Assembly: GCA_011032825.1 (NCBI GenBank)
Contig: JAADJZ010000002.1
Coordinates: forward strand, 1,488,001-1,552,000
Source: Massariosphaeria phaeospora
Taxonomy: Eukaryota > Ascomycota > Dothideomycetes > Pleosporales
DNA: 64,000 nt
Reading direction: 5' to 3'
Below the pieces are notes generated by a model. It ran no database searches, was not told where the DNA came from, and saw only the letters and a program-made list of their open reading frames with translations. The translations under genes and the position numbers were made by a program. Positions 45,102 to 56,848 of this stretch are shown one piece after another; positions within the stretch are counted from its first letter, which is position 1, and each line of letters begins with the position of its first letter.

Positions 45102-46976
45102 ATGGTCAAGATTAAGAAACCCCGCCGCGGGCCATCATACCAGCCAATGTCCCGCCGGCGCAGAAAGCACTACACCTACGGCCTCCTCGCAGTCATAGTA
45201 CTCGGCATCTACTACCTGTATACTAGCCCAAGAGGTGTCACTCCTGCTGCCTTTCGCGACCACGAGAAGTACATGAATGACCGCGCCAACGTCGGTACTC
45301 TTGAGTCGAAGGCATCTTACGATTGGCGCAAGGCCCCCTTTCACAACATCATCCGCGATTACATACCACTGCCCCCGGGCAAACCGCGCACCCTCCCATT
45401 CGTACAATTCGATTTCCCTCCAGAAACCAAGTCGCAACGAGTCCGTCGAGAGACACGGCTGCTTGCGGTGCGCCAGGAATTCGAGCGCAGCTGGGAGAGC
45501 TATAAACAATTTGCATGGACACGAGACGAGCTCCGACCTTCCACCGGGGAGGCAGACGACACATTCGGCGGCTGGGGTGCAACACTAGTGGATTCGCTGG
45601 ACACACTCTGGATCATGGGCTTCAAGGAGGACTTTTTCCAGGCTGTCCGCGCTGTGGCAGAGATAGACTTCGGAAAGTCCGACACGATCAACATCAGCGT
45701 ATTCGAGACGACAATTCGGTATCTGGGCGGCCTGCTGAGCGCCTACGACCTGAGTCATGAAAAGGTATTGCTGGACAAAGCTATCCAAGTTGGTGAGATG
45801 CTCTACTGCGCCTTCGACACGTCCAACAACATGCCCATAGACCGGCTGCCAGTCGAGGGTGCCAAACTACCCGGTGGGACTGGATTTACCGCTGACAGCA
45901 ATATATGCTTTGCCTCGATAGGTTCGCTGACAATGGAGTTTACACGACTCGCACAGGTCACCCAGGAATCCAAGTATTATGATGTTGTCGCAAGGGTCTC
46001 CGAGTTCCTCGACCGCGCTCAGAATACATCGCGGATCCCGGGGCTCTTCCCGACATGGATAAACTCATACAAAGAAGATCTGTCCAACGACCGCTCTTTT
46101 ACTCTGGGCGCCATGTCCGATTCCTCATACGAGTATTTCCCAAAAATGTTCGCTCTTCTGGGTGGCCTGGAGCCGGTATATGAAAAGCTGTTCAAAGACT
46201 CTGCGCCGTTGATCGACAAGCACATGCTGTTCCGACCCATGCTTCCCGATGAAGAAGAAGGCGAAGGCCTTCTATTTTCTGGCGATGTGTATGGGGGTGA
46301 TGCGGATACTATCCGACTAGATGCAGAGATGCAGCACCTGACGTGCTTCGTAGGAGGGTACTTTGGTCTGGCCGGTCGTCTGTTTGAGAACAAGCACCAC
46401 GTGGAGCTTGGGGCAAGACTGACCGAGGGCTGCATATACGCCTACAAGACTATGCCCACGGGAGTCATGCCCGAAATCTTCAACATCGTCGCCTGCGATT
46501 CGCGCACCGCCTGCCCCTGGAACGAGACAAAATGGGAAGAAGAGGTCCTGAAGCGTTTCTACGGCAAAAACCACGCCGACTTCGAGGCCGCCGTGGCAGA
46601 ACACAAGCTGCCCAAGGGTTTCACCTCCATCCGCGACAAGCGATATCTGCTGCGCCCCGAGGCCATCGAGTCCGTCTTCGTCATGTACCGGATCACTGGC
46701 CGCGAGGAATACCTGGACCACGCCTGGGACATGTTCACCAGCGTCGTGAAAGCCTCAACGACGAGTTTCGCAAACGGCCAGGTCTTCGACGTGACTGCGG
46801 ATCCGCCGCTGGAGCCGGAAAACAAAATGGAGAGCTTTTGGACGGCGGAAACGCTCAAGTATTTCTACCTCATTTTCAGCCCGCCGGACATGATCAGCTT
46901 GGATGATTGGGTGTTCAATACCGAGGCGCATCCTTTTAGGCGGCCGAAGCTGTTGAAGATGGAAGCTGGGAACTGA
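45102..46976 (+). CDS. Class I alpha-1,2-mannosidase (GH47), type II membrane form
   Basis: A single exon of 624 codons plus stop. A short basic cytosolic tail (RRRRKHYTYG) is followed by a signal anchor at about 27-40 (LLAVIVLGIYYLY), giving Golgi or ER type II topology. The GH47 barrel then shows its usual blocks: ESYKQFAWTRDELRP, DTFGGWGATLVDSLDTLWIMG, SVFETTIRYLGGLLSAYDLS, LPVEGAKLPGGTGFTADS, MEFTRLAQVT, DSSYEYFPKMFALLGG, MQHLTCFVGGYFGLAGR, LRPEAIESVFVMYRITG and the Ca-site end MESFWTAETLKYFYLIFS. These enzymes trim alpha-1,2-mannose from Man9GlcNAc2 during N-glycan maturation. I start at the Met of MVKIKKPRR; the codon upstream in frame is not ATG. Whether it is the ER or Golgi isoform is not decided. 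Confidence 0.95.
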   Translation: MVKIKKPRRGPSYQPMSRRRRKHYTYGLLAVIVLGIYYLYTSPRGVTPAAFRDHEKYMNDRANVGTLESKASYDWRKAPFHNIIRDYIPLPPGKPRTLPFVQFDFPPETKSQRVRRETRLLAVRQEFERSWESYKQFAWTRDELRPSTGEADDTFGGWGATLVDSLDTLWIMGFKEDFFQAVRAVAEIDFGKSDTINISVFETTIRYLGGLLSAYDLSHEKVLLDKAIQVGEMLYCAFDTSNNMPIDRLPVEGAKLPGGTGFTADSNICFASIGSLTMEFTRLAQVTQESKYYDVVARVSEFLDRAQNTSRIPGLFPTWINSYKEDLSNDRSFTLGAMSDSSYEYFPKMFALLGGLEPVYEKLFKDSAPLIDKHMLFRPMLPDEEEGEGLLFSGDVYGGDADTIRLDAEMQHLTCFVGGYFGLAGRLFENKHHVELGARLTEGCIYAYKTMPTGVMPEIFNIVACDSRTACPWNETKWEEEVLKRFYGKNHADFEAAVAEHKLPKGFTSIRDKRYLLRPEAIESVFVMYRITGREEYLDHAWDMFTSVVKASTTSFANGQVFDVTADPPLEPENKMESFWTAETLKYFYLIFSPPDMISLDDWVFNTEAHPFRRPKLLKMEAGN

Positions 46977-47707
46977 TAGGTGCTGGTCTGTCGTTGGAGA
47001 TGAAGGTTTAGGGCTGCTCACAACCGTAGATCAGCTTGGCTTGTATTTTGCGCGATACCCGTCTGGAGCAGCGCGTTCTTGGAATTATCGTTCTTGCATG
47101 GCTGCGGCACTTTGGATATGCATTGATCGGCGTTAGGAAAGACGGTTTGATTATGGATCCTAGATATCCTATGGGGAGCTCTCTCTTATTTTCAGTGCTA
47201 GATTTCGAAAATCCATAATTGGACTTCGACTTCTTCACGGACTCGAACATTTGTGTAGATATCAACTGGATGATGTGTTCTGCAGCCGACGAATTGAGCA
47301 TCACCTATTTACTGCCGGGCTGCGCCACACCGCCACAGCAGATGACGTATGCTTTCGCGCACCTATCCAAATGCTGCTGTTCTGGACGTACCACACAACT
47401 GTCTAACCTGCATATCGGTCTAAGCAGTATCACGAGGATGTGGCGCACTGAGCCCGTGAGCCTCGTCATTTGATAAATCTGTGCTGGACTGTACGCGTAC
47501 TCCGTTCCCTTAACCCAAGGCAACAACTTATTAACGCAACCTTAAGTGACGAAGGTAAAAACTCTTCGTCCACTCCAGCTGCGCTGCATTCAAGGAGCTT
47601 TCATCTGTTTCCTTCCTTTCTTTCGAAGTCCTAGTCGGCCAGCGAAGTATCTGGTGACAACTGCAGCCTTCGCGCGAACATCGCCACCCGCCCTTACCTC
47701 CGCAACC
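46977..47707. other. Intergenic between GH47 and zinc-finger genes
   Basis: About 730 nt, AT-richer in the middle, no recognised gene or RNA. Confidence 0.5.
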
Positions 47708-49501
47708 ATGGACATCCCCCGAGGCCACGCCATGCTTCCCCTCAACGAAGCCGACTTCCTCGACTTCATCCACAACTACTTCAAGGCCGAATACGCCCCC
47801 ATCCGGTCATTTTGGGCGACCGCAACTGCCGAGCCACGCCACGCGTCACGATGGGTATCGATGGGCCACGAACTCACGCCGCTCGGCTTCCGCCCCGCCA
47901 ACGCTCAAGCCCAGAAAGATCTCGAGTCCCTGGACTATTTTACCCGGAAATGGAACCTAGATGCGGGGTTTGTGAGGGGCCTTGTGATTCGTTTCGCAAA
48001 GTATGAAGTGCATGAGCGGCTGGAGAAGAAGCTATATGAGAGCTCGCGGCTGGATCTAATGGTGCGGAAGGCGCTGAAGGAGAAGCATCTGATTGATGCG
48101 CTGTGGCCGAGTCCCGCGCCGCGGAACCTGGCGCAAGAGTTGTTGCAGCAAGGTGTCAAGGTCAGGCAGTGGTACGGCGACATGTTCGGCAAGTACTTCC
48201 TGTACCTGCACTCGATCGTCGACTTCAAGCTCCGCCCGGAAGTCGACGCGCGCATCAAGAGCAGCGCAACGTTGATGCTGGTTCCGTTTGTGGATCACCT
48301 TGTCTTTGGCACCGTGGACCCGATCTTGCCCATCATGGCCAAGGGCGCTGGGTATTCGAATGTGAAGGCTGGCAAGGCGAAAGAGAGGGGTGGGGCGTCT
48401 TTTGGCGAGCCCGAGAGGTTCGAGATCCGCTTTGATACTCCGGGAGACTTGGACGATACGCAGACGAGGCAGGTGGTGCGCCAGTGCCAGTGCTTGAAGT
48501 GTGGTACGAAGAGAGATGTTACGGTGATCATTTCTATCGATCCAACTCTAGGGTTGACGGCGAGGAAGGACGGTGGGCAACACAAGAGCTCGGATGCGTC
48601 TGCACTCAGAAAGCAGTCGTCGAGAACAGCGCAGAAGTACAGCCCAGGCTATGTAATGCCTGGAGCCAATGATCCCGCCCCTCGAGAACGCACCGCGCAA
48701 ACACACACCGAAGAACCCAGTCTCGAAGACCGACCTTCCTCGCCACCACAACAAAAGAAGCAATGTCCCCGCTGCACATTCCTCAACCACCCCGAACTCA
48801 CAGCCTGCGAGATGTGCCAAGCCGATCTCCCCGCCACAACAATCATCTCCAAACCACCAAGTCCAGTACTAAAGTCTAACCCCGAGCCCAAGCCCTCTCA
48901 CTCCCACTCCGCATCCCTCCCACCACCGGCAACAGCCTCCGCCGAGCGCCCAAAGAACAAAGCCCTCGAGCGCCCGGCCGCAAACCGCCACAGCCTCAGC
49001 TCCTCGCTCTTCTCCATCTTTCCCTTCTCCCAGCAACACCAGACCGAACACCACGCCCACTTGCCGCCCACACAGCCAACTGACACGGCTCCCACCTCGC
49101 ACTCCCAGCCGCCCCGCGTCCCCGCGCCGCAACCACGCCCCCTCATCAACGCAGACACAAACCCCTCTCCCCCACCCCCCCAAATGGCCATGCTCCCCGC
49201 CGCGCCCTCGACTCCTCACCCGCGCCCCGTCCTGCCCGGCATGCCGCAAACGCTCATGGACGACTACGTCCCTGTCTCGCCGTCGTTCGCGAACGCCGCT
49301 GAGGACGACGAGAACGCTGGCTGGGGCGAGATGAGCCGCGAGGAGGCGACGAGAGCGGACGATGGCGGTGGTGCTGATGTGGACGACGAGGAAGATGATG
49401 AGGAGGCGGAGGCGGGGAGAAGGTCGGCGGAGGGGCTGCTGGATCTGGATGAGGTTGCGAGGGAGGAGATGGGGGTTTGGGGCGAGAGGGAAGATGATTG
49501 A
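47708..49501 (+). CDS. RanBP2-type zinc-finger protein, otherwise unknown
   Basis: A single exon of 597 codons plus stop. Residues 1-230 form a helical domain I do not recognise (LNEADFLDFIHNYFKAEYAP, FRPANAQAQKDLESLDYF, GMFGK-like YGDMFGKYFLYLHSIVDF). A CQCLKCG motif follows. At residues 353-370 there is a RanBP2/NZF finger, CPRCTFLNHPELTACEMC, with the spacing C-xx-C-x10-C-xx-C and the conserved Asn; the usual leading Trp is replaced by Gln. NZF fingers of this kind often bind ubiquitin. The remainder is Pro/Ser-rich and disordered, ending in a very acidic tail (DVDDEEDDEEAE). The N-terminal frame extends upstream of the ATG, but MDIPRGHAMLPL is the first ATG after the C/T-rich leader. A role in ubiquitin-dependent sorting is possible but not shown. 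Confidence 0.8.
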   Translation: MDIPRGHAMLPLNEADFLDFIHNYFKAEYAPIRSFWATATAEPRHASRWVSMGHELTPLGFRPANAQAQKDLESLDYFTRKWNLDAGFVRGLVIRFAKYEVHERLEKKLYESSRLDLMVRKALKEKHLIDALWPSPAPRNLAQELLQQGVKVRQWYGDMFGKYFLYLHSIVDFKLRPEVDARIKSSATLMLVPFVDHLVFGTVDPILPIMAKGAGYSNVKAGKAKERGGASFGEPERFEIRFDTPGDLDDTQTRQVVRQCQCLKCGTKRDVTVIISIDPTLGLTARKDGGQHKSSDASALRKQSSRTAQKYSPGYVMPGANDPAPRERTAQTHTEEPSLEDRPSSPPQQKKQCPRCTFLNHPELTACEMCQADLPATTIISKPPSPVLKSNPEPKPSHSHSASLPPPATASAERPKNKALERPAANRHSLSSSLFSIFPFSQQHQTEHHAHLPPTQPTDTAPTSHSQPPRVPAPQPRPLINADTNPSPPPPQMAMLPAAPSTPHPRPVLPGMPQTLMDDYVPVSPSFANAAEDDENAGWGEMSREEATRADDGGGADVDDEEDDEEAEAGRRSAEGLLDLDEVAREEMGVWGEREDD

Positions 49502-49969
49502 TTGATTTATCAGGGACGGGAGGGTGCGTGGAAGACATGGTATGTGGTTTCGGGGTTTTTCGCATTTGGAGCTTGAGGAGTCGGGGTCGAGTTGAGTTGA
49601 AAGGTCTTGATTGTTAACTACGTGATTCTGGTGTTGAAGAATGGATTCACGGACGGACGAATCTACATAATTTGCACATTTCCAAATATACAATGCATGC
49701 AGATACTTGACTCTACTATCTATACTCGTAGCCGTCTTTTTCGACCCGTAGGCTAACTACAGTTGGTATCGTGCCCAGGTGTGTTAGTGTTACCTACCCG
49801 AGTCACGCTAGTCCGCATCTACGCTAGTCGATTCCGGAATCTGATGAATCATCTGTAGGTACGATGGTGGATGGATGGATGTCTACAGAAAACTAGCCGT
49901 TCGATCAGTTCCACGCTTCATCTACGCACCTCCTATATATAGCAAAAGTGCACGGTTAGTCGTCGGACA
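49502..49969. other. Intergenic upstream of the NUDIX gene
   Basis: About 470 nt; a GGATGGATGGATG run near 49865 and a TATA-like element close to the NUDIX start are the only features noted. Confidence 0.5.
49934..49941 (+). promoter_or_regulatory. TATA-like element of the NUDIX gene
   Basis: TATATATA lies 29-36 nt before the ATG at 49970. If it works as a TATA box, transcription would begin almost at the start codon. Confidence 0.3.
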
Positions 49970-50687
49970 ATGGCCGCCGCAGCCCAGAGACCGCTGATCG
50001 GCGTCGGCGTCGTCGTTCACGACAAGGCGGGCAGGATAGTCATGGGCGAGCGGGCGGGCTCGCATGGTGCAGGTATTTCGCACTTCTATATGCTGGGCAT
50101 GGAATATGATAGTGGGTGGGTAGTTGGTAGCTCATAGCTGACTTGCTATACACACTTCCAGGAACTATGCAGTGTCCCGGCGGCCATCTCGAATTCGGCG
50201 AGTCTTTCGCGGACTGCGCTAAGCGCGAAGTGCTCGAAGAGACGGGGCTGGAGGTTGGAGACGTGAAGTTCCTGGTGGCGACGAATGATGTTATGGGGGA
50301 GGAGGGGAAGCACTATGTGACGGTTTTCGTGACGTGCGTGGTTGTCGGGGAGGGGAAAGAGCCGCTAGTAAGCTACGTTTTTCTTTTTCCTTTGCTACCT
50401 TCTACTCCTACCGGGTGGTACAGAGACTCCGATCCGGGGATAAAGAGCACATGAGTTCGAGGGTATTTATAAGATACTGTGCTGGGCTGATATGATTTCT
50501 GTAGCCGCTCGAGCCGCAGAAGTGCGCGCGCTGGGACTGGGTGCCCTGGAGCCAGATGTGGGAGTGGGCGAAGCAGCAGGCGGAGGCGGAAGCCGCGAAG
50601 AAAGAGGTTACGAAGAAGATGTTTCTTCCGCTTGTCAATCTGTATCGCGAGTATCCGGAGCTGGAGTACTGTTTGGAAGGCCGGTGA
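49970..50687 (+). CDS. NUDIX hydrolase (MutT/NUDT15-like)
   Basis: Three exons (49970-50072, 50162-50367, 50505-50687) give 163 codons plus stop. The start RPLIGVGVVVHDKAGRIVMGER is the first strand pair of a NUDIX fold. The NUDIX box G-x5-E-x7-REV-x-EE-x-GL is exact: GHLEFGESFADCAKREVLEETGLEV, with Mg-binding Glu residues all kept. The third exon carries LEPQKCARWDWVPWSQM, typical of the NUDT15-like and dihydroneopterin-triphosphate groups. Such enzymes split nucleotide triphosphates or related diphosphates; the exact substrate is unknown. Phases 1 and 0 match across both introns, with GTATTT and GTAAGC donors. Confidence 0.92.
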
Positions 50688-53244
50688 AGCAAGCAGCAGT
50701 GCAAGTACGACAGACAGCATTACATGTCGGTATCTGTGCTATTATGCCGTAGTGCAGATGAGATTAGGGTATTACCTTGGGCCGGTGCACGAAGCGGGAG
50801 GATCCGGGTCTGGGTCTGACATAAGTCCTCGGTGCTGTATATGGACGGGGCTTATGTTGCGAATTGTCTTGATGAATACATGTGAGATCTCGGTAAGAGA
50901 TTCAGGAGTGCGAGTGTGCTGGTGTAAGCCAACGGACGGAAGTGATCGTGAGCACTTTCCTATATTCGTCAACTTGGACGGAAAGGAACGAGCGAAAAGA
51001 GCATGTGTTCGGCGGCCCAGGGTGTGACTGCTGAGAGAGGAGATATATGGCTAATAAACAGCAGTTGTATGCGATGCGTTCCTGAGGTGTACAGTCGAAG
51101 ATGGCCGTGAAGTTTGGTCCAAGCGACGTACAATGTGAGACTGGATGATCTGGGTATACAGCTGTGATGCGCATTATTCCACAATGCAGAGTCATACGGG
51201 AGGGAACCTTGAAATCGTCTTTGCAACGTGAGGGCCAGCGAGCACACTGGCATCTTCAAGCGCATCTGTAAGAAGCACACTTCTCATCCGTATTCCGTCG
51301 GACTCCGGAGATGGGGAATTACCATATGATAGTGATGATGTTAAGATGGATGATGGTTCTGTGATTCCGATGATGCGATCTTTCCACGGATAGACCATGG
51401 ACCGTGCACTTCGATCCACTGTTCTTTCCCGCGGTCAACTCTACCTGCACCTCACTCATCTACCAGGACTCATCTACCAGCATTCGCTTTTCTCAACAAC
51501 GATATTTCGTAGCTATTTCAGGTTTCACCTCCGCCCGGATAGCGGCATAATCGGCAGACTTCGGTTCTTCTCAGCGCTACCTCTAGTGATTGGCCTGGCT
51601 GGCGCGTAGCCTTGCTCTGTGTGCCTGATTCGCATGACCTGCAGAGACGGGACGCTTTGCCAGCCGACAGACGATGGACTTGCAGACGAACCGCTCCGCT
51701 CTCTTGTCAGATCAGATGCAACGCACTCTCGCACATCCCACAGAATCGCGATACGCCAGATACGCGGCGCTGCACAGGCGTCCATGCAGATCAAGCAACT
51801 GCTGGAGACACCTGTCTACTGGTCACGCATGTCTTACTGTACGCCTTCTGGCTACTGACCAAGGGCTACCGCTTTTGGGGTGCAGCTTACCACATCTTTC
51901 ACTGTTGCTCTCATCATCCGGATCTCGGTGCTACTCTCATCACCTTGGACTCTAAACCCGCTATCCAAACGACCGCCCAGAGGTCTCCCAGCTCGATCGA
52001 GTCTCAGTCTCCCTTGGTGCATCGGGAGCATGTAGATTTAGCGCCGACGGATTCACAGATGTCGGCGAGGGCGATCCGAGTCTACGCCACACTACCCGTC
52101 ATGCACGGGGGTCCTAGCGTCTGTGGCACAGCTGGACTAGACCTCCACCAAGTCAGGCACAGCCCACAGTTTCTCCACTTAATTCTTGCCATGGTGAACA
52201 ATTCGGCTCTGAGCGAGAGTAGCGCTGTGGGTGCGATGCAGGTCTGCATATACATCAACCTACCAGAGCGTTCAGCGAGTATGCTAGCCAGGACCCTAGC
52301 TCGTTCCCGCTCAGCTGAAGTGGCGCTGACCTCGGTGAATAGCCTCCAAGCTCTTCCAGCTGCATAGACTCTGCTGTCTGAGTCGTCCTCGCTTTCCGGT
52401 TCCTGCATCTCACCACGTACCTGACTGACCGGCCGCCATCCTCAAGGCTCGCACGCCACCGGTTTACGACGCCGAAGTGGTCACAGTCCGCTTCCTTTGC
52501 CTGAACCTAGAGGATGGTCACAGGCGGTCCAATCCTCCACTGTTCCTGAAGAGCAGATAATTTAACTTGCCTCACATACTCCGTACTATGGAGGGGCAGT
52601 TCACGGGCCGTCACTAGATTGCATCTGCATTACCGCGCACCGGAAGCTGCGCCGTATTCAGGTTCGTTGCGCCCCTGCTGATGGCCGGATAAAGCAAACA
52701 GTGTGTTTCTATGTTGGCAAGCTGCCTACTACATGCGCAGCCTCGGCTAATAATGGTGTGGTCTTGTTTCACCGCTGCACCCCTCAGCTTCTGTGGACAA
52801 ACGAACAGCCGCCGGGCTGGGGACAAGGATGACACGACTAGTGCCCGCCCGCTTATTGTAGGCGCAGGGATCCACACTACCGTTTGTGAACGTAACAAGG
52901 ATTCCGTCTCTAGATCTGGGCGGGCTGACCGCTGTGTAGTGACCACCTCTCCACCTGAGCAGCGGGGTGCGTCTAATCCTAGATGCCGCCGGAATGCCTG
53001 AGGAGTTCCGTAATGACTACTCTATAAGACCCTGCAGCCGCCGCTCCAATCTATCTTCTACTTCCACCTCACCGACTCGACGTCAATCAGTCTTTCCCTC
53101 ATTCCAATCCTTTCTTTCTCTTTTGCCTCAGGGCCTCGTTGCTGGTCACACACTCATTCTCTGCCTTCATTAGCATACGTCGACCGTACTTGTGAACCTA
53201 AAAGACTCCCATTGGGAACAGTAACAGCAACACATACACTCACC
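50688..53244. other. 2.6 kb without a recognised gene
   Basis: A 251-codon plus frame at 51612-52367 begins at a non-ATG codon and shows no domain; opposite-strand frames overlap it. The final 200 nt are C/T-rich, with AGTAACAGCAACACATAC as the probable leader of the SLT-LysM gene. Confidence 0.5.
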
Positions 53245-54434
53245 ATGATTGCCCTTTCTTCCCTCATTGCTGCTAGCAGCCTCTTCGGCCTCTCCATCAG
53301 TGCCCCACTTCCCCGCAGCAACACAGCTGCTGCCCGTTCCCTGGTGGATAGGGCTGTCTCCTACACAGTCTTTGGCGGTGACGGATCCACTCAGTCAGGA
53401 TGGCCGGCCGAGTCAGACTGGTTGTCTTTTGAGGATGCCTGGTAGGTCCAATAGGAATGTGCTGTGAACTTTTGCTGACCATAGATAGGAAAGCAAATGA
53501 GCCCCTCTTGGCTATCTCCTGCGGCCAATTTGGTGTCCCTAACAACGACGATGCAGAGAACCAGGCGCTCTTCGATGCTATCAAGGATGCTGGAACCGCC
53601 ACTAACATGAATCCCGCATTCATTCTCGCCATCGTGATGCAAGAAACCAAGGGCTGTGTTCGCTCCCCCACTACTTCCCTCTCTCATTCCAATCCCGGCT
53701 TGATGCAGTCATTCCAAGGCACCGGCTCTTGCAACATGGACAAAAATGCCCTTATTCCCTGCCCAAAGGAGACGATTAATCTCATGATCCAGGAAGGCGT
53801 TGGTATCAAGACGGCATTCGGCTTGAAACAGACCCTTGAATCGGCCGGCACCACGGGTGCAAGCAAATACTACATTGCTGCCCGCAAGTATAACTCTGGC
53901 TCTCTCGACGCATCTGGAAATTTGGGACTAGGTGGCGCCACTGCATGCTATGCTTCTGATGTTGCCAACCGCTTGTTGGGCTGGATCGACATGACCGTCA
54001 CGGCTAGGAAGTGTACCGAAGGCGTTATTGGCAAGTTGTCTGCCTCCGAGGTATTCACCTCCGCGAGCAAGAGCCAGAGCAAGAGCGACGAAAAAGCCCC
54101 AGCTCCCCCTGTGAATACCCCGACTCCAACTCCCTCCCCAGCGCCGGTGTCTGCCCCCAAGGACATCAAAGCTGCGAAGGCGACCACGCCAACAAAGGGG
54201 GAGCCCGAGGCCGTCGCCCCTCCATCACAAACGCCAGAAACCACTGCCGATGCTGCTCCCGAGTACCCGCTTGCTGCACCCGGCTGCAAGAACTGGCACA
54301 CCGTTGCCGAAGGCGACACGTGCGACTCGCTCAAGCACGCCGTGGATTTCGATACGCTGAAGTCGCTCAACAAGGACCTCAACGACAAATGCACAAATCT
54401 GTGGCGGGGCTACAAGTACTGCATTGCCGCATGA
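53245..54434 (+). CDS. Secreted SLT/lysozyme-like plus LysM protein
   Basis: Two exons (53245-53441, 53489-54434) give 380 codons plus stop. Residues 1-20 are a signal peptide (ALSSLIAASSLFGLSISA). Residues 64-200 look like a fungal lysozyme-like (SLT) domain: NPAFILAIVMQETKGCVR with the likely catalytic E118, then SNPGLMQSFQGTGSC (GLMQ as in GLMQI), AARKYNSGSLDASGNLG and YASDVANRLLGW. A disordered Pro/Thr/Ala linker (about 230-325) leads to a C-terminal LysM, CKNWHTVAEGDTCDSLKHAV...LNKDLNDKCTNLWRGYKYCIA, with the fungal YKYC-type end. The acceptor CATAGATAG was picked because the nearer AG gives a stop. It may bind and cut bacterial peptidoglycan or bind chitin; activity is inferred. Codon use is C-rich, like the neighbours. 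Confidence 0.85.
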
Positions 54435-56848
54435 TCGAATCAGATCTGCTCTGATTTGATCTGCTTGAATATGATTCTCCACGATTAGAATCACAAAAAA
54501 AAAAGATACAACGGACTGGGATTGCGAAAAAGGTTATGAAAGAGGGAGTTAGGAAGGCCCGCCCTCGACGGGTGGGCTTTTGGGATCTTGTCTTTTCTTT
54601 CAAGGAGTTAGTCTTGATACCAATTTCTTACGGTCGGTGGCGGGTTAGCGGAGAGGGCTACAGGCTTTCTTTTACCTTTTTTATGTTTATGGTATGCTGG
54701 ACGACTTTTCATGAACACCTATGGACATGAGCGACGGGACTGTTTCCGTTCGGCTCGGTGGGATCTCTGTCTTGTGATGGACACGAGGATGCGGATACTA
54801 GAATGGGTGCATGGTTTTGCTCGGCATATACTGCATGCAGCATCTCATCTCATCTCGGACGCCATTTTCATTCATGTCCTCCTCGACGGTCACACGCAGT
54901 CACACACACAGACGGTTTTTCTTTCTCTCTCTCACACAGAACACTCTTCCGAGTCTCACAAATTCAAAAAACAAACTGAAAATTCAAAAAATTCTTACTT
55001 GACTTACGTGCGTGTTGGGAGAGTGTTGCTGCTGATGTCTTTTGATTGCGAGTAGGCGTGGAGATGGTAGGTAGGTGCGTCGGCGGTGGCGGTGGCGCGT
55101 ACGTTTCTTGTCTGCTGTCTGTCCTCTATTGTTCTCAGGATACCGATGTTGATGGTCCGGGCTGCTGATCTGATCTGATCTGGTATGGGTACTTTGTTAA
55201 TACCTTCCTGTCCTATCCTTTCTTCTCCGTTCGTGATATCTAGGAGTAGACTGACTGACTGACAGTGCATATTCAACTCAGCTCAGCTCAGCCCAGCGTA
55301 CTCTAAATCGCCCCATCCTAGCAAAAAAGCCAAAATCAGGTAACTTGCTTTCCATCTGAATTTGATTTGATTTGAATTAAGCCCGTAGTATACGCAATGA
55401 TTTCGTACCGTCGCTTTTCGTTTTCGGTTTTGGTTTTGGTTTTCGGTTCCTGCGTCCAGATACACTCCACTCGTTCAGTTCAGTTCCAGTTCCGTTCAAT
55501 TCAATCCAGAGAATTAAATATGATAAGACATGTCGTCTTCTGTCTCTACTTATCCTAATACGTTACAATATGCTACACTATAATGAGCCACGGCTCTGGT
55601 ACTGTATGTACTCAACTGGCTGTTTACTTAATTACGAAAGAGTAAAGAGAAGGGGAAAGGCCAGAAGATAAGAGGAAGGATATAGGGGGGAATATAGGAC
55701 TGGGATTTAGGGGGCGCGGAGAGCGGGGCTGGTTCACGGGGGGGCTGGGGGATTTGGTTGATCAGTTTGCTGGGGTCCGAACTGAGTTGAATTGAATCAA
55801 GCGGGATGTATGTGTGTGTTTGTGTGTTTAGAACGCGTGTAGCGTGCTGTGCGTGGTTATGGGAGAAAGAGTGGGATTCGAATTCGTGTCACAGAACGGT
55901 GGTGCTGGGGGCGATCGGTGTATGTAACAGGGTATCTTAAGTTTGGTCTGAGTTTGGTCTGAGTTTTGTCGGCAAGAGGTGTAGGTATAAAATACAACGC
56001 CAGGACGATAGGCGTAAACAAGAAGTAGTAGCCTAGTAACAGGCAATATGCACTGCACTGCCGCAAATACATAGACGGAAATATATAGGCGGAACGGACG
56101 GACGGGGCGCACAGGACAGGCGAGCAGCGTGAGGATGGGAAAATTGCATCTTGTGCGCGAAAAAAATTGTGTTTAGTATATAGTTAGGTTGAGCATGGAG
56201 CATGTAGCATATAGCATGTCCGTAAAACAAGCCTCTATTCAATCGGCACGAGAGCAAACAGCAAGGAATCTTATCACAGCCCTGTCGAGTAAGACGCAGT
56301 AGTGTATTCGTAATATTCGCAGATCGCATTACCATATGTATGTATGATAGATGTTAAGCTAAGGTAAGGTAAAGAGAAGATTCCTCCCAATTCCAAAGAG
56401 CAAGCCCGCTTTTAAATGCACCGTTTAACTCCGCCCCCTAGCCCTGTTTTTGGCTTAGGATAGATGTGAAAGTAAGTCTAGTTTTGCATATATACACTGA
56501 GATGACGTGATGAATGGGAAAGAAATAGTTGGGAGGATGGATGGGGATGGGAATGGGAAATGTGTGATGTGTGAATGGGTGAATGGGTGAATGGGTGAAT
56601 GGATGAATGCATAAGGGGGGAAGGTCCTGGTTGGAGTAAGAGTTGAAAGCAAAGAACCAAAATGGTGGCAGGTCTGGGATGCCGAAGTTCGATTTACCAG
56701 CGGCGAATCGATCGGAGGTGGTGGAGGCGAAGGATATGTGAGCTTCAGCTTAGTGCAGACCGGTCCGGGGCCGAGGAAGAAGCGCGGTGGTCGAGAAGCC
56801 GGTGGTGCACCAAATCTTGCCGTCGCACTGTCACGTCGCCATCCTTTC
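54435..56848. other. 2.4 kb between convergent SLT-LysM and coiled-coil protein genes
   Basis: Low-complexity patches: CTGATCTGATCTG near 55169, TTTTGGTTTTGG near 55425-55440, CAGTTCAGTTCCAGTTCC near 55476, GAATGGGTGAATGGGTGAATGG near 56574. No supported gene. Confidence 0.5.

Noticed and set aside
51612..52367. 251-codon plus-strand open frame
   Set aside because: It starts at TTG, has no ATG for most of its length, no domain or signal pattern, and opposite-strand frames of similar size overlap it.
55860..55890. GGGATTCGAATTC, similar to a tRNA B box
   Set aside because: No A box at the right distance and no cloverleaf could be formed around it.
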